A stretch of 10,203 nucleotides of DNA. It comes from Burkholderiales bacterium (GTDB lineage Bacteria > Pseudomonadota > Gammaproteobacteria > Burkholderiales > CAIKXV01). The DNA is taken from positions 1 through 10,203 of the forward strand of contig JACMMK010000030.1 of the NCBI GenBank assembly GCA_014379045.1. Reading direction: 5' to 3'. A program made the position numbers and the translations under genes. This document shows positions 1 through 7,064 of the stretch, in pieces. Position 1 is the first letter of the stretch, and every line of letters begins with the position of its first letter. The notes beneath the pieces were generated by a model. The model had not been told where the DNA came from and did not search any database. It saw nothing but the letters and a program-made list of their open reading frames with translations.

Positions 1-25
1 CACGACGAACGCCCCCGCCACCGGA

Positions 26-53
26 CGGGCGGCGGCCGGCCGCACGCCGCCCG
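26..53 (-). terminator. GC-rich hairpin just after glgP, probable terminator
   Basis: Perfect 8-bp inverted repeat, CGGGCGGC (26-33) and GCCGCCCG (46-53). The 12-nt loop itself contains the palindrome GGCCGGCC (34-41). It begins 3 nt past the glgP stop codon (57-59 on the plus strand). No T-run follows in the minus direction, so this is a strong stem but not a textbook intrinsic terminator. Confidence 0.45.
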
Positions 54-56
54 CGC

Positions 57-2621
57 CTACAACCAGATCATCATCCCGAGTTCGAACGGAGGGGTAAGCA
101 GGGCGGGATGCGGATAGACTCGAATGCGGTATTCGAGGCGACCGCATAGCTCGGGTGTGAGGTCGAGCGCGAACCGATGCTCGCCCTGGTCGGTGCGCAG
201 CCCGGTCGATTCGAAGGCAAGGCGCTGCGGCTGTTTCAGCTTTTCGTACTGGGTCTGACGCGCCAGCGTGAGTTCGACCACGACGTCGTCCGGGGTCAGC
301 CCGTTCAGCTGCACGGCGACCTCGATCTGCACGCCTTCGCCGAAGCGCAACGATTTCTTCGGCTGATCGAGGCGGCGCGCAGTCACGCCTGCCCAGGCGG
401 GACGCACGCGCGCCTTCCACTGCGCGAGTTCGCCCGCGCGCACGAAACCGCCTTCGCTGAAACGGCGCCACTGCAGGCTGGCCGGGTGGTAGAACTTCTG
501 CAGATACTCGCCGACCATGCGCCCCGAATTGAACCGCGGCAACAGCGTAGCGATCGACCGGCGCGCCATGCGTACCCAGCGCGGTGAGAAACCCGATGCG
601 CCGCGTTCGTAGTACATCGGGATCACCTGATCCTGCAGCAGTTCGTACAGCGTCTGGCATTCCTCGCGCGTGCGCCGCGCATCATCCAGGTGCAGCGCGG
701 CGGGCTTGATTCCCCAGCCGTTGCTGCCGTCATAGCCCTCGCCCCACCAGCCGTCGAGCACCGACAGGTTGAGCACACCGTTGATCCCCGCCTTCATCCC
801 CGAGGTGCCGCTCGCCTCGAGCGGATACACCGGGTTGTTGAGCCAGACATCAACGCCGGACACGATGCGCCGGGCGAGGCGCAGGTCGTAGCCTTCGAGC
901 AGCAGCAACCTGCCCTCGAATCCGGGTGTGCGCGAAATCTCGTGCAGGCGCCGGATCAGATCCTGACCCGGGATGTCGGCAGGGTGGGCCTTGCCGGCGT
1001 ACACGAACAATACGGGACGCTTTGCATCGGTGATGAGGTCGCGCAGGAAGTCGAGGTCGTTGAACATCATCGTCGCGCGCTTGTAGGTCGCGAAGCGACG
1101 CGCAAAGCCGATCGTCAACACGTTCGGATCGGTGGGATCGGCATACTTCAGCAGCCGGTCCAGATGCGCCTCCGAACCGCTGTTGCGCAGGTGCTGGACC
1201 CGCGTCACGTAGCCGACGAGGTCGAGCATCCGCGACTTGAGCGTCTGGTGGACGCTCCAGAAAAGATGATCCGGGACATCGTCGATGCGTTTCCAGAACT
1301 CGGCGTCGCGCTGGCGCGCGAACCAGTCGGGGCCGAGGTAGCGTTCGAATAGCTCCGTCCACTGCTCGGCGAGGAAGGTCGGCACGTGCACCCCGTTGGT
1401 CACGTAGTCGATCGGATTTTCTTCCGGCTTCAGCTCCGGCCAAAGCTCGCGACAGATCTCCGCCGACACGCCGCCGTGAATCTTCGACACCCCGTTCTGG
1501 AAGCGCGACCCGCGGATCGCCAGCGCGGTCATGTTGAAGTCGCCGTTGCCCATGCCGTGCCCCAGCCCCATCAACTGCGCATGGTCGAGCTTCAACTGAC
1601 CCGCGAAGTGCTGGAAGTAGGTGCCGATCATCGCATCGGAGAAATGGTCGTGACCGGCGGGCACCGGCGTATGCGTCGTGAACACGGTGTTGACCGCGAC
1701 CGCTTCGAGCGCGGTGTCGAAACTCAGGCCGCTCACCGTCAGCTCGCGCATCCGCTCGAGCACGAGAAATGCCGCATGACCCTCGTTGATGTGCCAGACG
1801 GTGGGCGCGATGTCGAGCGCGCGCAGTGCACGTACGCCGCCGATGCCGAGCACGATCTCCTGCTCGATGCGGGTCGTGCGGTCCCCGCCGTAGAGCCGGC
1901 GGCAGATCGCACGATCGGCGGCCGTATTCGACTCGACGTCGCTGTCGAGCAGATAGAGCGTCACATGACCGCAGCGCGCGCTCCAGACCTTCAGCCTGAC
2001 CGACCGTCCGGGGAATTCGACCTCGACCATGACCTCGGCCCCATCGGCTCCGGTGAGCGGCACGATCGGCATGTCGTCGTAGTCGGAGTCGCCGTAGGTC
2101 GCGTGCTGATTTCCCTCGCCGTCGATCGTCTGCGAGAAGTAGCCCTGGCGATACAACAGCCCGACCGCGACGAACGGCATCCGGGCATCGCTCGCGGCCT
2201 TGCAGTGATCCCCGGCGAGGATCCCGAGGCCCCCCGAATAGATCGGGAAGCTCTCGTGAAAGCCGTACTCGGCACAGAAGTAGGCGACCTTGTCGGTCTG
2301 GCGCAACCACTCGGCGCCGTTCTGTCGCGACGGCTCGTCGTGATAGCTGTCATAGGCCGACAACGCGCGATTGAAGTTCGCGACAAACACCGGATCGGCC
2401 GCCGCTTCGATCAAGCGCTGTTCGTCGACGCGCTTCAGGAATGCCTTGGGACTGTTTCCGGTCGCCTCCCACAGGCCCCTGTGCAGCAGCGAGAACAGGC
2501 GCCGGGTCTGCCGGTCCCAGCTGTACCAGAGGTTGTTGGCGAGCTCGTCGAGGCGCGCAAGACGGCGCGGTACGTTCGGTTCGACCGCAATCGTGAACGA
2601 CGTAGCCGGTGGGCGATCCAT
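57..2621 (-). CDS. glgP: Alpha-glucan (glycogen/maltodextrin) phosphorylase, GT35 family
   Basis: This 854-residue enzyme should cleave alpha-1,4-glucans with phosphate to release glucose-1-phosphate, using pyridoxal phosphate in the cytoplasm. The N-terminus (about residues 15-120) resembles the DUF3417 cap of the bacterial 'alpha-glucan phosphorylase' branch, not the short E. coli GlgP/MalP type. The phosphorylase core follows: the glucan/active-site stretch FPIYSGGLGILAGDH (125-139), INEGHAAF (278-285), TTHTPVPAGHD (315-325), FARRFATYKRA (506-516), and the PLP site EASGTSGMKAG (602-612) with K610 as the Schiff-base lysine. The last ~120 residues look like a beta-rich appendage. The ATG start is supported by a CGGAG ribosome-binding site (2631-2635), 9 nt upstream. 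The gene lies 114 bp downstream of orn on the same strand, and no other glycogen gene is visible nearby. The family assignment is secure; the preferred glucan cannot be read from sequence. Confidence 0.95.
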   Translation of the reverse strand: MDRPPATSFTIAVEPNVPRRLARLDELANNLWYSWDRQTRRLFSLLHRGLWEATGNSPKAFLKRVDEQRLIEAAADPVFVANFNRALSAYDSYHDEPSRQNGAEWLRQTDKVAYFCAEYGFHESFPIYSGGLGILAGDHCKAASDARMPFVAVGLLYRQGYFSQTIDGEGNQHATYGDSDYDDMPIVPLTGADGAEVMVEVEFPGRSVRLKVWSARCGHVTLYLLDSDVESNTAADRAICRRLYGGDRTTRIEQEIVLGIGGVRALRALDIAPTVWHINEGHAAFLVLERMRELTVSGLSFDTALEAVAVNTVFTTHTPVPAGHDHFSDAMIGTYFQHFAGQLKLDHAQLMGLGHGMGNGDFNMTALAIRGSRFQNGVSKIHGGVSAEICRELWPELKPEENPIDYVTNGVHVPTFLAEQWTELFERYLGPDWFARQRDAEFWKRIDDVPDHLFWSVHQTLKSRMLDLVGYVTRVQHLRNSGSEAHLDRLLKYADPTDPNVLTIGFARRFATYKRATMMFNDLDFLRDLITDAKRPVLFVYAGKAHPADIPGQDLIRRLHEISRTPGFEGRLLLLEGYDLRLARRIVSGVDVWLNNPVYPLEASGTSGMKAGINGVLNLSVLDGWWGEGYDGSNGWGIKPAALHLDDARRTREECQTLYELLQDQVIPMYYERGASGFSPRWVRMARRSIATLLPRFNSGRMVGEYLQKFYHPASLQWRRFSEGGFVRAGELAQWKARVRPAWAGVTARRLDQPKKSLRFGEGVQIEVAVQLNGLTPDDVVVELTLARQTQYEKLKQPQRLAFESTGLRTDQGEHRFALDLTPELCGRLEYRIRVYPHPALLTPPFELGMMIWL

Positions 2622-2735
2622 CGTGTTCTGCTCCGTGGAAACTGTAGCGGGTCTCGCACTGCGCGGACTTCGGGTCGACGCGCCGGGTGCAAAGGATGCA
2701 TGTCGAACGGCACCGGAAACGCTGCCCGCACCGGC
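2622..2735. other. orn-glgP spacer (114 bp)
   Basis: The spacer holds the glgP ribosome-binding site (CGGAG at 2631-2635, minus strand). I see no convincing -35/-10 pair and no strong terminator after orn. A short 5-bp GCTCA/TGAGC inverted repeat (2734-2748) overlaps the end of orn and is too weak to call. glgP could be co-transcribed with orn or have its own weak promoter. Confidence 0.4.
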
Positions 2736-3281
2736 TCAGAGCCTGAGCAGGTGTTCGCGGTAATGGCGCAGTTCGTCGATCGATTCCTGGATGTCGGCAA
2801 GCGCTTCGTGCCTGCCCTGTTTGGTCAGGCCGGCGAGCACGGACGGCTTCCAGCGCCGTGCGAGTTCCTTCAACGTGCTCACATCGAGATTGCGGTAATG
2901 GAAGTAAGCCTCCAGGCGCGGCAACCAGCGCGCCATGAAACGGCGGTCCTGACAGATCGAGTTGCCGCACATCGGCGAGATGCGTGCCGGCACGTGCTGC
3001 GCGAGGAACTCGACGAGCTGCGCCTCGGCCGACGCCTCGTCGAGCGTCGATGCGCGCACGCGCGCGGTCAGGCCGGACTTGGCATGGGTGCCGGTGTTCC
3101 AGGCATCCATCGTGGTCATAACCGCTTCGGACTGGTGGACGACCAGTACCGGCGCCTGCGCGACGGTCTGCAACGCGCTGTCGGTGATCACGATCGCGAT
3201 CTCGAGGACCCGATCCCGATCGGGGTCGAGGCCGCTCATCTCCATGTCCACCCAGACGAGGTGCTCGGCGTTCTGTGCCAT
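2736..3281 (-). CDS. orn: Oligoribonuclease (3'-5' exoribonuclease)
   Basis: This 181-residue DEDDh exonuclease degrades 2-5-nt RNAs to mononucleotides in the cytoplasm, finishing mRNA decay and, in many bacteria, clearing the pGpG left from cyclic-di-GMP breakdown. All five catalytic residues are visible: D12 and E14 in WVDMEMSGLDP, D112 in CQDRRF, H158 in GRHEALADI and D163. They sit at the positions I recall for E. coli Orn, and the length is the usual one. The ATG at 3281 is supported by GAAGG (3291-3295), 9 nt upstream. The gene is divergent from the M48 peptidase gene. Its leader carries an unusual block of hairpins that ends at the ribosome-binding site, described separately. Confidence 0.97.
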   Translation of the reverse strand: MAQNAEHLVWVDMEMSGLDPDRDRVLEIAIVITDSALQTVAQAPVLVVHQSEAVMTTMDAWNTGTHAKSGLTARVRASTLDEASAEAQLVEFLAQHVPARISPMCGNSICQDRRFMARWLPRLEAYFHYRNLDVSTLKELARRWKPSVLAGLTKQGRHEALADIQESIDELRHYREHLLRL

Positions 3282-3294
3282 AATTTTCGACCTT

Positions 3295-3328
3295 CGGTAG
3301 TCGTGAGACGACGCTGGAACGACTACCG
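3295..3328 (-). promoter_or_regulatory. 10-bp perfect inverted repeat abutting the orn ribosome-binding site
   Basis: CGGTAGTCGT (3295-3304) and ACGACTACCG (3319-3328) are exact reverse complements around a 14-nt loop. In the orn transcript this would be a stem-loop whose 3' end shares its last base with the GAAGG ribosome-binding site (3291-3295). It could act as a translational control hairpin, as a protein-binding RNA element, or at DNA level as an operator. The structure is read directly; the role is inferred. Confidence 0.5.
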
Positions 3329-3352
3329 GGGTACTTGGGTACTTCGGTACCC
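3329..3352. repeat. Tandem GGGTACTT repeat merging into a UUCG-loop hairpin
   Basis: GGGTACTT occurs twice without a gap (3329-3336 and 3337-3344). It is followed by GTACCC (3347-3352). The second copy and GTACCC form the perfect 6-bp stem GGGTAC-TTCG-GTACCC. Read on the plus strand this closes on C(UUCG)G, the extra-stable tetraloop. GTACCC could instead pair with the first copy, so two alternative hairpins exist. It lies directly beside the inverted repeat 3295-3328, in the orn/M48 divergent spacer. Confidence 0.55.
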
Positions 3353-3455
3353 GTCCGTCGGTAGCACGCGTCGACTCACCTGCAACGCATGTTCGCGCCG
3401 CGCGATTGTGTCACAGTCCCCGGTTGCAATTCCGCGACCAAGTTGTCGACTTCGG

Positions 3456-3489
3456 TCGGTAACTTCGCTCTGTAATTCTGCTCGGTAAC
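3456..3489. repeat. TCGGTAAC direct repeat upstream of the M48 peptidase gene
   Basis: Two exact copies of TCGGTAAC at 3456-3463 and 3482-3489, start-to-start 26 bp, ending 19 bp before the peptidase ATG. They flank the -10-like TGTAAT (3471-3476). They could be paired sites for a regulator, but at 8 bp chance is possible. Confidence 0.3.
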
Positions 3490-3508
3490 CCGGCCCGGTT
3501 CGTCACGC

Positions 3509-4753
3509 ATGCATCCATTCACGACCCTGTTCCTGTTCGCGCTGGCAGCCGCCACCGCGGTGAAGCTCTGGCTCGCCCTGCGCCACATGCAGCATGTACG
3601 TGCGCACCGGGACCGTGTTCCGCCCGAGTTCGCAGCCGCGATTCCTGTCTCGAGTCATCGCACCGCCGCCGACTACACGGTCGCGAAGGGGCGCGTCGAC
3701 CTGCTCGAGATCCCGTTCGACGCGCTGGTAGTGCTCGCGCTGACCCTCGGTGGTGGCCTTTCCTGGCTCGACGCAACGCTGCGTCCCCTGTTGGGCGATG
3801 GGCTGTTGCACGGCGTCGGCCTGATCGGGGCAGTCGTGGTGATCACCAGTGCGCTCTCGTTGCCGGCGAGCCTGTACCGGACGTTCGTCATCGAACAACG
3901 TTTCGGCTTCAACAAGATGACGTTGGCCATGTACATCGGCGACCTGTTGCGCAATGCGCTGCTCGGCACCGCGCTCGGCCTGCCGCTGCTCGCGGCAGTG
4001 CTGTGGCTGATGGGCGAGATGGGCAATCTCTGGTGGCTGTACGCGTGGGTGGTCTGGGTCGTGTTCAATCTCACCGTGCTCGCCGTGTATCCGACATTCA
4101 TCGCGCCGCTGTTCAACAAATTCTCGCCGCTGCAGGACACCGTGCTCGAGGCGCGCGTGCGCACCCTGCTCGAGCGCTGCGGCTTCCATGCGCAGGGCCT
4201 GTTCGTGATGGATGGCAGCAAGCGCAGCAGTCACGGCAACGCGTACTTCACCGGACTGGGGCGCAGCAAGCGCATCGTGTTCTTCGACACGCTGCTGTCG
4301 CGCCTGACGCCCGAAGAGATCGAAGCGGTGCTCGCGCATGAGCTCGGCCACTTCAAGCTGCGTCATGTCGCCAAGCGCATCGTCTGGACGTTCGCCGCGA
4401 GTCTCGGGTTCCTCGCGCTGCTCGCCTGGATCGCGACGCAACCCTGGTTCTACAGCGCGCTCGGCGTCGACCAGCCATCGACCTCGATGGCGCTGCTGCT
4501 GTTCTTCACCGTGCTGCCGTCGTTCACGTTCCTGCTGAGCCCGCTGTTCGCGTGGTATTCGCGCCGGCACGAGTTCGAGGCCGACCACTACGCGGCCCAC
4601 CACGCGCGCGCCGCCGACCTGGTGCATGCGCTGGTCAAGTTGTACAAGGACAATGCCTCGACGCTGACCCCCGATCCGGTGCATTCGATGTTCTACGACT
4701 CGCACCCCCCGGCGGCAATCCGCATCGCGCGCCTGCAGGCCGCCGCGTCGTAG
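3509..4753 (+). CDS. M48 family (Ste24-type) integral membrane zinc metallopeptidase
   Basis: This 414-residue protein fits the Ste24/CAAX-protease branch of family M48. The zinc site is HELGH (277-281: H277, E278, H281), with the third ligand in EFEAD (355-359). Other family marks are YPTFIAPLFNKFSPL (194-208), SHGNAYFTGLGRSKRIVFFDTLL (241-263, non-contiguous key residues N244, Y246, F247) and the C-terminal DSHPPAAIR (397-405). Hydrophobic segments lie near 5-20, 70-85, 102-120, 148-168, 173-193, 291-310 and 326-347, so it is an inner-membrane protein with the catalytic site between membrane helices. No clear ribosome-binding site precedes the ATG at 3509. A gene starts 4 nt after its stop, so it heads a unit with the pterin dehydratase and rsgA. 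The family's bacterial substrates are poorly defined; membrane protein quality control is the usual guess. Confidence 0.93.
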   Translation: MHPFTTLFLFALAAATAVKLWLALRHMQHVRAHRDRVPPEFAAAIPVSSHRTAADYTVAKGRVDLLEIPFDALVVLALTLGGGLSWLDATLRPLLGDGLLHGVGLIGAVVVITSALSLPASLYRTFVIEQRFGFNKMTLAMYIGDLLRNALLGTALGLPLLAAVLWLMGEMGNLWWLYAWVVWVVFNLTVLAVYPTFIAPLFNKFSPLQDTVLEARVRTLLERCGFHAQGLFVMDGSKRSSHGNAYFTGLGRSKRIVFFDTLLSRLTPEEIEAVLAHELGHFKLRHVAKRIVWTFAASLGFLALLAWIATQPWFYSALGVDQPSTSMALLLFFTVLPSFTFLLSPLFAWYSRRHEFEADHYAAHHARAADLVHALVKLYKDNASTLTPDPVHSMFYDSHPPAAIRIARLQAAAS

Positions 4754-4757
4754 CGAC

Positions 4758-5117
4758 ATGGTCGACACGAGCGCCGAGGACACCATCGCCCCGCCGCTGA
4801 CGCTGCGCCATTGCCGGCCGCGCGCGCGCGAGGCCGCACTGTCCGCAGAGATGATCGCCGTGCTGCTGGAGGAACTGCCGGAATGGCGGGTCGAAGGCGG
4901 CGTGTTGACGCGCCTCTTCGCGTTCGGCGATTACCGCGAGACGATCGCGTTCGTCAACGCATCGGCGTGGATCTCGCAGCGCGAAGACCATCATCCCGAA
5001 CTGCACGTCGGCTACAACCGTTGCCAGGTGCAATACGTGACCCACGAGGTCGGTGGCTTGTCCGAGAACGACTTCATCTGCGCCGCGATGCTCGATGCGC
5101 TGTTGGCGCGTGGTTGA
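4758..5117 (+). CDS. phhB: Pterin-4a-carbinolamine dehydratase (4a-hydroxytetrahydrobiopterin dehydratase)
   Basis: A 119-residue protein that should dehydrate 4a-hydroxytetrahydropterin, recycling the cofactor after aromatic amino acid hydroxylation. The signature is clear: EDHHPE (76-81), with the His pair H78/H79 and P80, then Y86, the TH at 95-96 and D105 near the end. The body has the usual small alpha/beta size, with a slightly longer N-terminus (~20 extra residues). The ATG at 4758 lies 4 nt past the peptidase stop, so translation is probably coupled. No phenylalanine hydroxylase is visible in the window. In genomes lacking one, this fold has been suggested to serve molybdopterin metabolism or another role; the sequence does not decide this. 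The gene symbol is by family analogy. Confidence 0.93.
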   Translation: MVDTSAEDTIAPPLTLRHCRPRAREAALSAEMIAVLLEELPEWRVEGGVLTRLFAFGDYRETIAFVNASAWISQREDHHPELHVGYNRCQVQYVTHEVGGLSENDFICAAMLDALLARG

Positions 5118-6078
5118 GTCCAAACAGGCGCGGGCGCAGCGACTCGCGGCGGACGCGGGCGAGAAGTTCCGCGGCGAGGTCGTCGCCGCGTTCGGTCGGC
5201 AGGTCGAGGTGCAGGTCGAAGGCGGTACGCGCATCGCGTGCGGCGCGCGCGGCAGGAAGATGGAGGCGGTCTGCGGCGATCAGGTGACCGGGCACATCGT
5301 CGCGCGCGGGCAGGGGATCATCGAGGCGCTCGATGAGCGGCGCACCGTATTGTTCCGGCGCGACGCGATGCGCGAGAAAGTGATCGCGGCCAACGTCTCG
5401 CAGCTGGCGTATGTGGTGGCCGGTGACCCGCCGTTCTCCGACGATCTGCTGTCGCGCTGTCTGGTCGCCGCGGAAGCCGCGGGCATCGATTCGTTGATCG
5501 CACTGAACAAATGCGATCTGGGCGGCCCCACGCGCACCGCGCGTACGCTGCTCGAACCCTTCGCTGCGATCGGTTGCAAGGTCGTCGAAGTCGTCGCGAC
5601 ACCACTCAACGATCGCGACGATCGACACGAAGACGGGGTCGACGCACTGCGCCGTTGCCTCGCCGGGCATATCACACTGCTGATCGGCCAGTCGGGGATG
5701 GGCAAGTCGACGCTGATCAACGCGTTGGTCCCCGATGCGCAGGCCGTGACCGGCGAGATCTCCCGGGCCCTATCGGCAGGACGACACACGACGACCAGCA
5801 GCCGACTCTATCGACTCGAGCGCGACACGGCGCTGAACGATTCGCCCGGACTGCAGGCGTTCGGCCTGGCACATGTGCCGGTCGATCGGCTCGCATATGC
5901 GTTTCCGGAGTTCCGGACCGGCCTGGGCCATTGCCGCTTCGACGACTGTACCCATCAGCGCGAGCCCGGCTGTGCGATCCTTGCGCTGGTCACCGCGGGG
6001 CGGATCGACCCGCGCCGGATGCAGGCCTACACGCGGATCGTCGACGAGAACAGGCACGCGGCACAACGCTTTCGATAG
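5110..6078 (+). CDS. rsgA: Ribosome small-subunit-dependent GTPase A
   Basis: A circularly permuted GTPase that acts in late maturation of the 30S ribosomal subunit. From the GTG at 5110 it has 322 residues. The N-terminal OB-fold is about 15-80. G motifs come in the permuted order G4 NKCD (133-136), G1 GQSGMGKST (193-201), switch-I GRHTTT (224-229) and G3 DSPG (244-247). A zinc knuckle follows with C275, C280, H282 and C288, the standard 5-2-6 spacing. Start choice: the frame is open back to an ATG at 5053, but that lies deep inside the dehydratase gene and adds 19 residues unlike the family. GTG 5110 overlaps the upstream stop by 8 nt and gives a family-like N-terminus. ATG 5095 is another option. 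No ribosome-binding site is obvious, which suggests coupling to the upstream gene. Confidence 0.95.
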   Translation: MVESKQARAQRLAADAGEKFRGEVVAAFGRQVEVQVEGGTRIACGARGRKMEAVCGDQVTGHIVARGQGIIEALDERRTVLFRRDAMREKVIAANVSQLAYVVAGDPPFSDDLLSRCLVAAEAAGIDSLIALNKCDLGGPTRTARTLLEPFAAIGCKVVEVVATPLNDRDDRHEDGVDALRRCLAGHITLLIGQSGMGKSTLINALVPDAQAVTGEISRALSAGRHTTTSSRLYRLERDTALNDSPGLQAFGLAHVPVDRLAYAFPEFRTGLGHCRFDDCTHQREPGCAILALVTAGRIDPRRMQAYTRIVDENRHAAQRFR

Positions 6079-6256
6079 CGGCGGTCGGAGTATCGGCAGC
6101 CTGGTTATGCAACGCGCCTGGGGGCACGACGTCCAGCGGTCGATGCGCGCGCAGGGCTCGTATGCCGATGCGGTATCCTCATCGTCCTCGTCACCGACAC
6201 TCGCTCACCCCGATCTCGTGTTTCGATCTCGTGTTCAGACCTTGCGTTCGGGCCCT
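6079..6256. other. Spacer between rsgA and the duplicated exported protein
   Basis: About 178 bp if the next gene starts at GTG 6257. It holds a 13-bp unit repeated in tandem (6211-6236). The downstream frame stays open through here with in-frame ATGs at 6107 and 6143, but the stretch they would add is Ser-rich and unlike a signal peptide. No strong promoter or rsgA terminator is seen. Confidence 0.4.
6211..6236. repeat. Two tandem copies of a 13-bp unit
   Basis: CGATCTCGTGTTT (6211-6223) is followed directly by CGATCTCGTGTTC (6224-6236), 12 of 13 bases identical. It sits just upstream of the likely start of the duplicated exported protein and contains one of its candidate GTG starts (6218). 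It may be a slipped-strand duplication or a pair of binding sites. Confidence 0.6.
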
Positions 6257-7006
6257 GTGCATACCGTCCGTTCAAGGGGCGCTGCAACCGCCGCGCGTGC
6301 CGCCCTGCTCGCAGGCGCGGCCATCGCTGCGGGGCTCGCGCAGGCCCAGAACTCACCGGTCGCAGCGGTTGCACCGCTCGGCACCGACGAGATCGCGGTT
6401 TCCACCGGCTCGTGGTATTGCACCCGCTACCTCGAAGCTGCCAAAGCGCGGGTCGACAGCGCGCGCGCAGCGGTGCTCGCGGATGTCCGCCAGTTCGCGC
6501 TCGGCTATGTCTACGGGGTCTCCGAAGCAGTCGGTCGTCCGTTTCCGGAAACCGCAATCAACGATACGCGCATTGTCGGCCTGCTCGACAAGGGATGCGG
6601 TGAAGACCCCGGCCGTGCAGTGCGCGACGCCACGTTGCTGGCAGGGCGCGCGATGCTCGACCTGCCCGAGGCGAACGCACCTTCGGCCGAGGGTGCGCCG
6701 GACGCAGCGCCGACATCGGCGTCGACGTTGGCGTCGGCGTCTTCGGGTGCGGTCGCCTGCAGGGTCTACCTCGCACAGCGCGAGGCCGGCGACAATGCCC
6801 CGGCGGAGCGGCGCAACCTGTTGCAGAATTGGGCAGACGGATACATCAATGCGCGCTTCGAACGTGCCGGCCGCGGGCTCATTCCCACGGCAAAGAACAA
6901 GGCGCTGATGCTCGAGCGATTCTCGGCAGCGTGCATGGCTCGACCCGAAGCGCGCGTGCGCGACGCCGCGCGCAGCGTGGTCGAGTCCACGTTGCCGCAG
7001 AAATGA
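6257..7006 (+). CDS. Exported protein with two tandem Cys-pair helical domains (HdeA- or Rap1a-like), function unknown
   Basis: I do not recognise this protein as a named gene. From GTG 6257 it has 249 residues. A basic N-terminus and an Ala/Leu-rich core (about 11-30) end in an AQA signal-peptidase I site (after residue 30), so it should be periplasmic. Two copies of one domain follow, about 53-135 and 166-245, joined by an Ala/Ser/Pro linker (137-165). The copies align without guesswork: C55-x-x-YL vs C168-x-x-YL; GY at 83-84 vs 195-196; C114-x3-P vs C226-x3-P; and RDA at 123-125 vs 235-237. Cys-to-Cys spacing is 59 and 58, implying one disulfide per domain. The pattern recalls small periplasmic HdeA/HdeB-like or Rap1a/Tai proteins, but that is a loose resemblance. 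The start is uncertain: ATG 6107, ATG 6143, GTG 6218 and TTG 6242 are in frame, none with a good ribosome-binding site. Confidence 0.75.
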   Translation: MHTVRSRGAATAARAALLAGAAIAAGLAQAQNSPVAAVAPLGTDEIAVSTGSWYCTRYLEAAKARVDSARAAVLADVRQFALGYVYGVSEAVGRPFPETAINDTRIVGLLDKGCGEDPGRAVRDATLLAGRAMLDLPEANAPSAEGAPDAAPTSASTLASASSGAVACRVYLAQREAGDNAPAERRNLLQNWADGYINARFERAGRGLIPTAKNKALMLERFSAACMARPEARVRDAARSVVESTLPQK

Positions 7007-7064
7007 CAGCGGTCCTTCGACCTGCCTGAAGTTCCTTCCCCCAACGCACCCCCGCGAGGATTCA

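Larger units (their letters stand above)
3282..3508. other. Divergent orn / M48 peptidase spacer (227 bp), repeat-rich
   Basis: The spacer must contain promoters for both directions. It also carries the inverted repeat 3295-3328, the hairpin 3337-3352 and five copies of TCGGTA (starting at 3294, 3344, 3358, 3456 and 3482). The last two are the longer TCGGTAAC, 26 bp apart start to start. A TGTAAT hexamer (3471-3476) is a plausible -10 for the plus strand, but TTGTCG (3443-3448), the best -35, is 22 bp away, which is too far. No confident promoter can be called. Confidence 0.5.

Noticed and set aside
3408..3416. TGTGTCACA short palindrome resembling CRP half-sites
   Set aside because: Only 9 bp, with the wrong spacing for a CRP site (TGTGA-N6-TCACA); chance is likely.
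1386..3488. 700-codon open frame on the plus strand opposite glgP and orn
   Set aside because: It runs antisense across two confidently identified genes and the spacer, and its product is Arg/His/Val-rich with no domain. High GC content makes such antisense frames common.
3503..4786. 427-codon minus-strand frame opposite the M48 peptidase gene
   Set aside because: The product is low-complexity (Gln/Arg/Glu/His-rich) and mirrors a gene with intact catalytic motifs; an antisense shadow.
5053..5109. ATG 5053 as the rsgA start
   Set aside because: The added residues lie within the dehydratase coding region and do not resemble RsgA N-termini; GTG 5110 fits better.
6713..6745. GGCGTCG-type repeats in the exported protein gene
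   Set aside because: They encode the Ala/Ser linker between the two domains; low-complexity coding sequence, not a separate element.
5511..6908. 465-codon plus-strand frame across the end of rsgA and into the exported protein gene
   Set aside because: Arg-rich out-of-frame reading of two genes with clear motifs in another frame.
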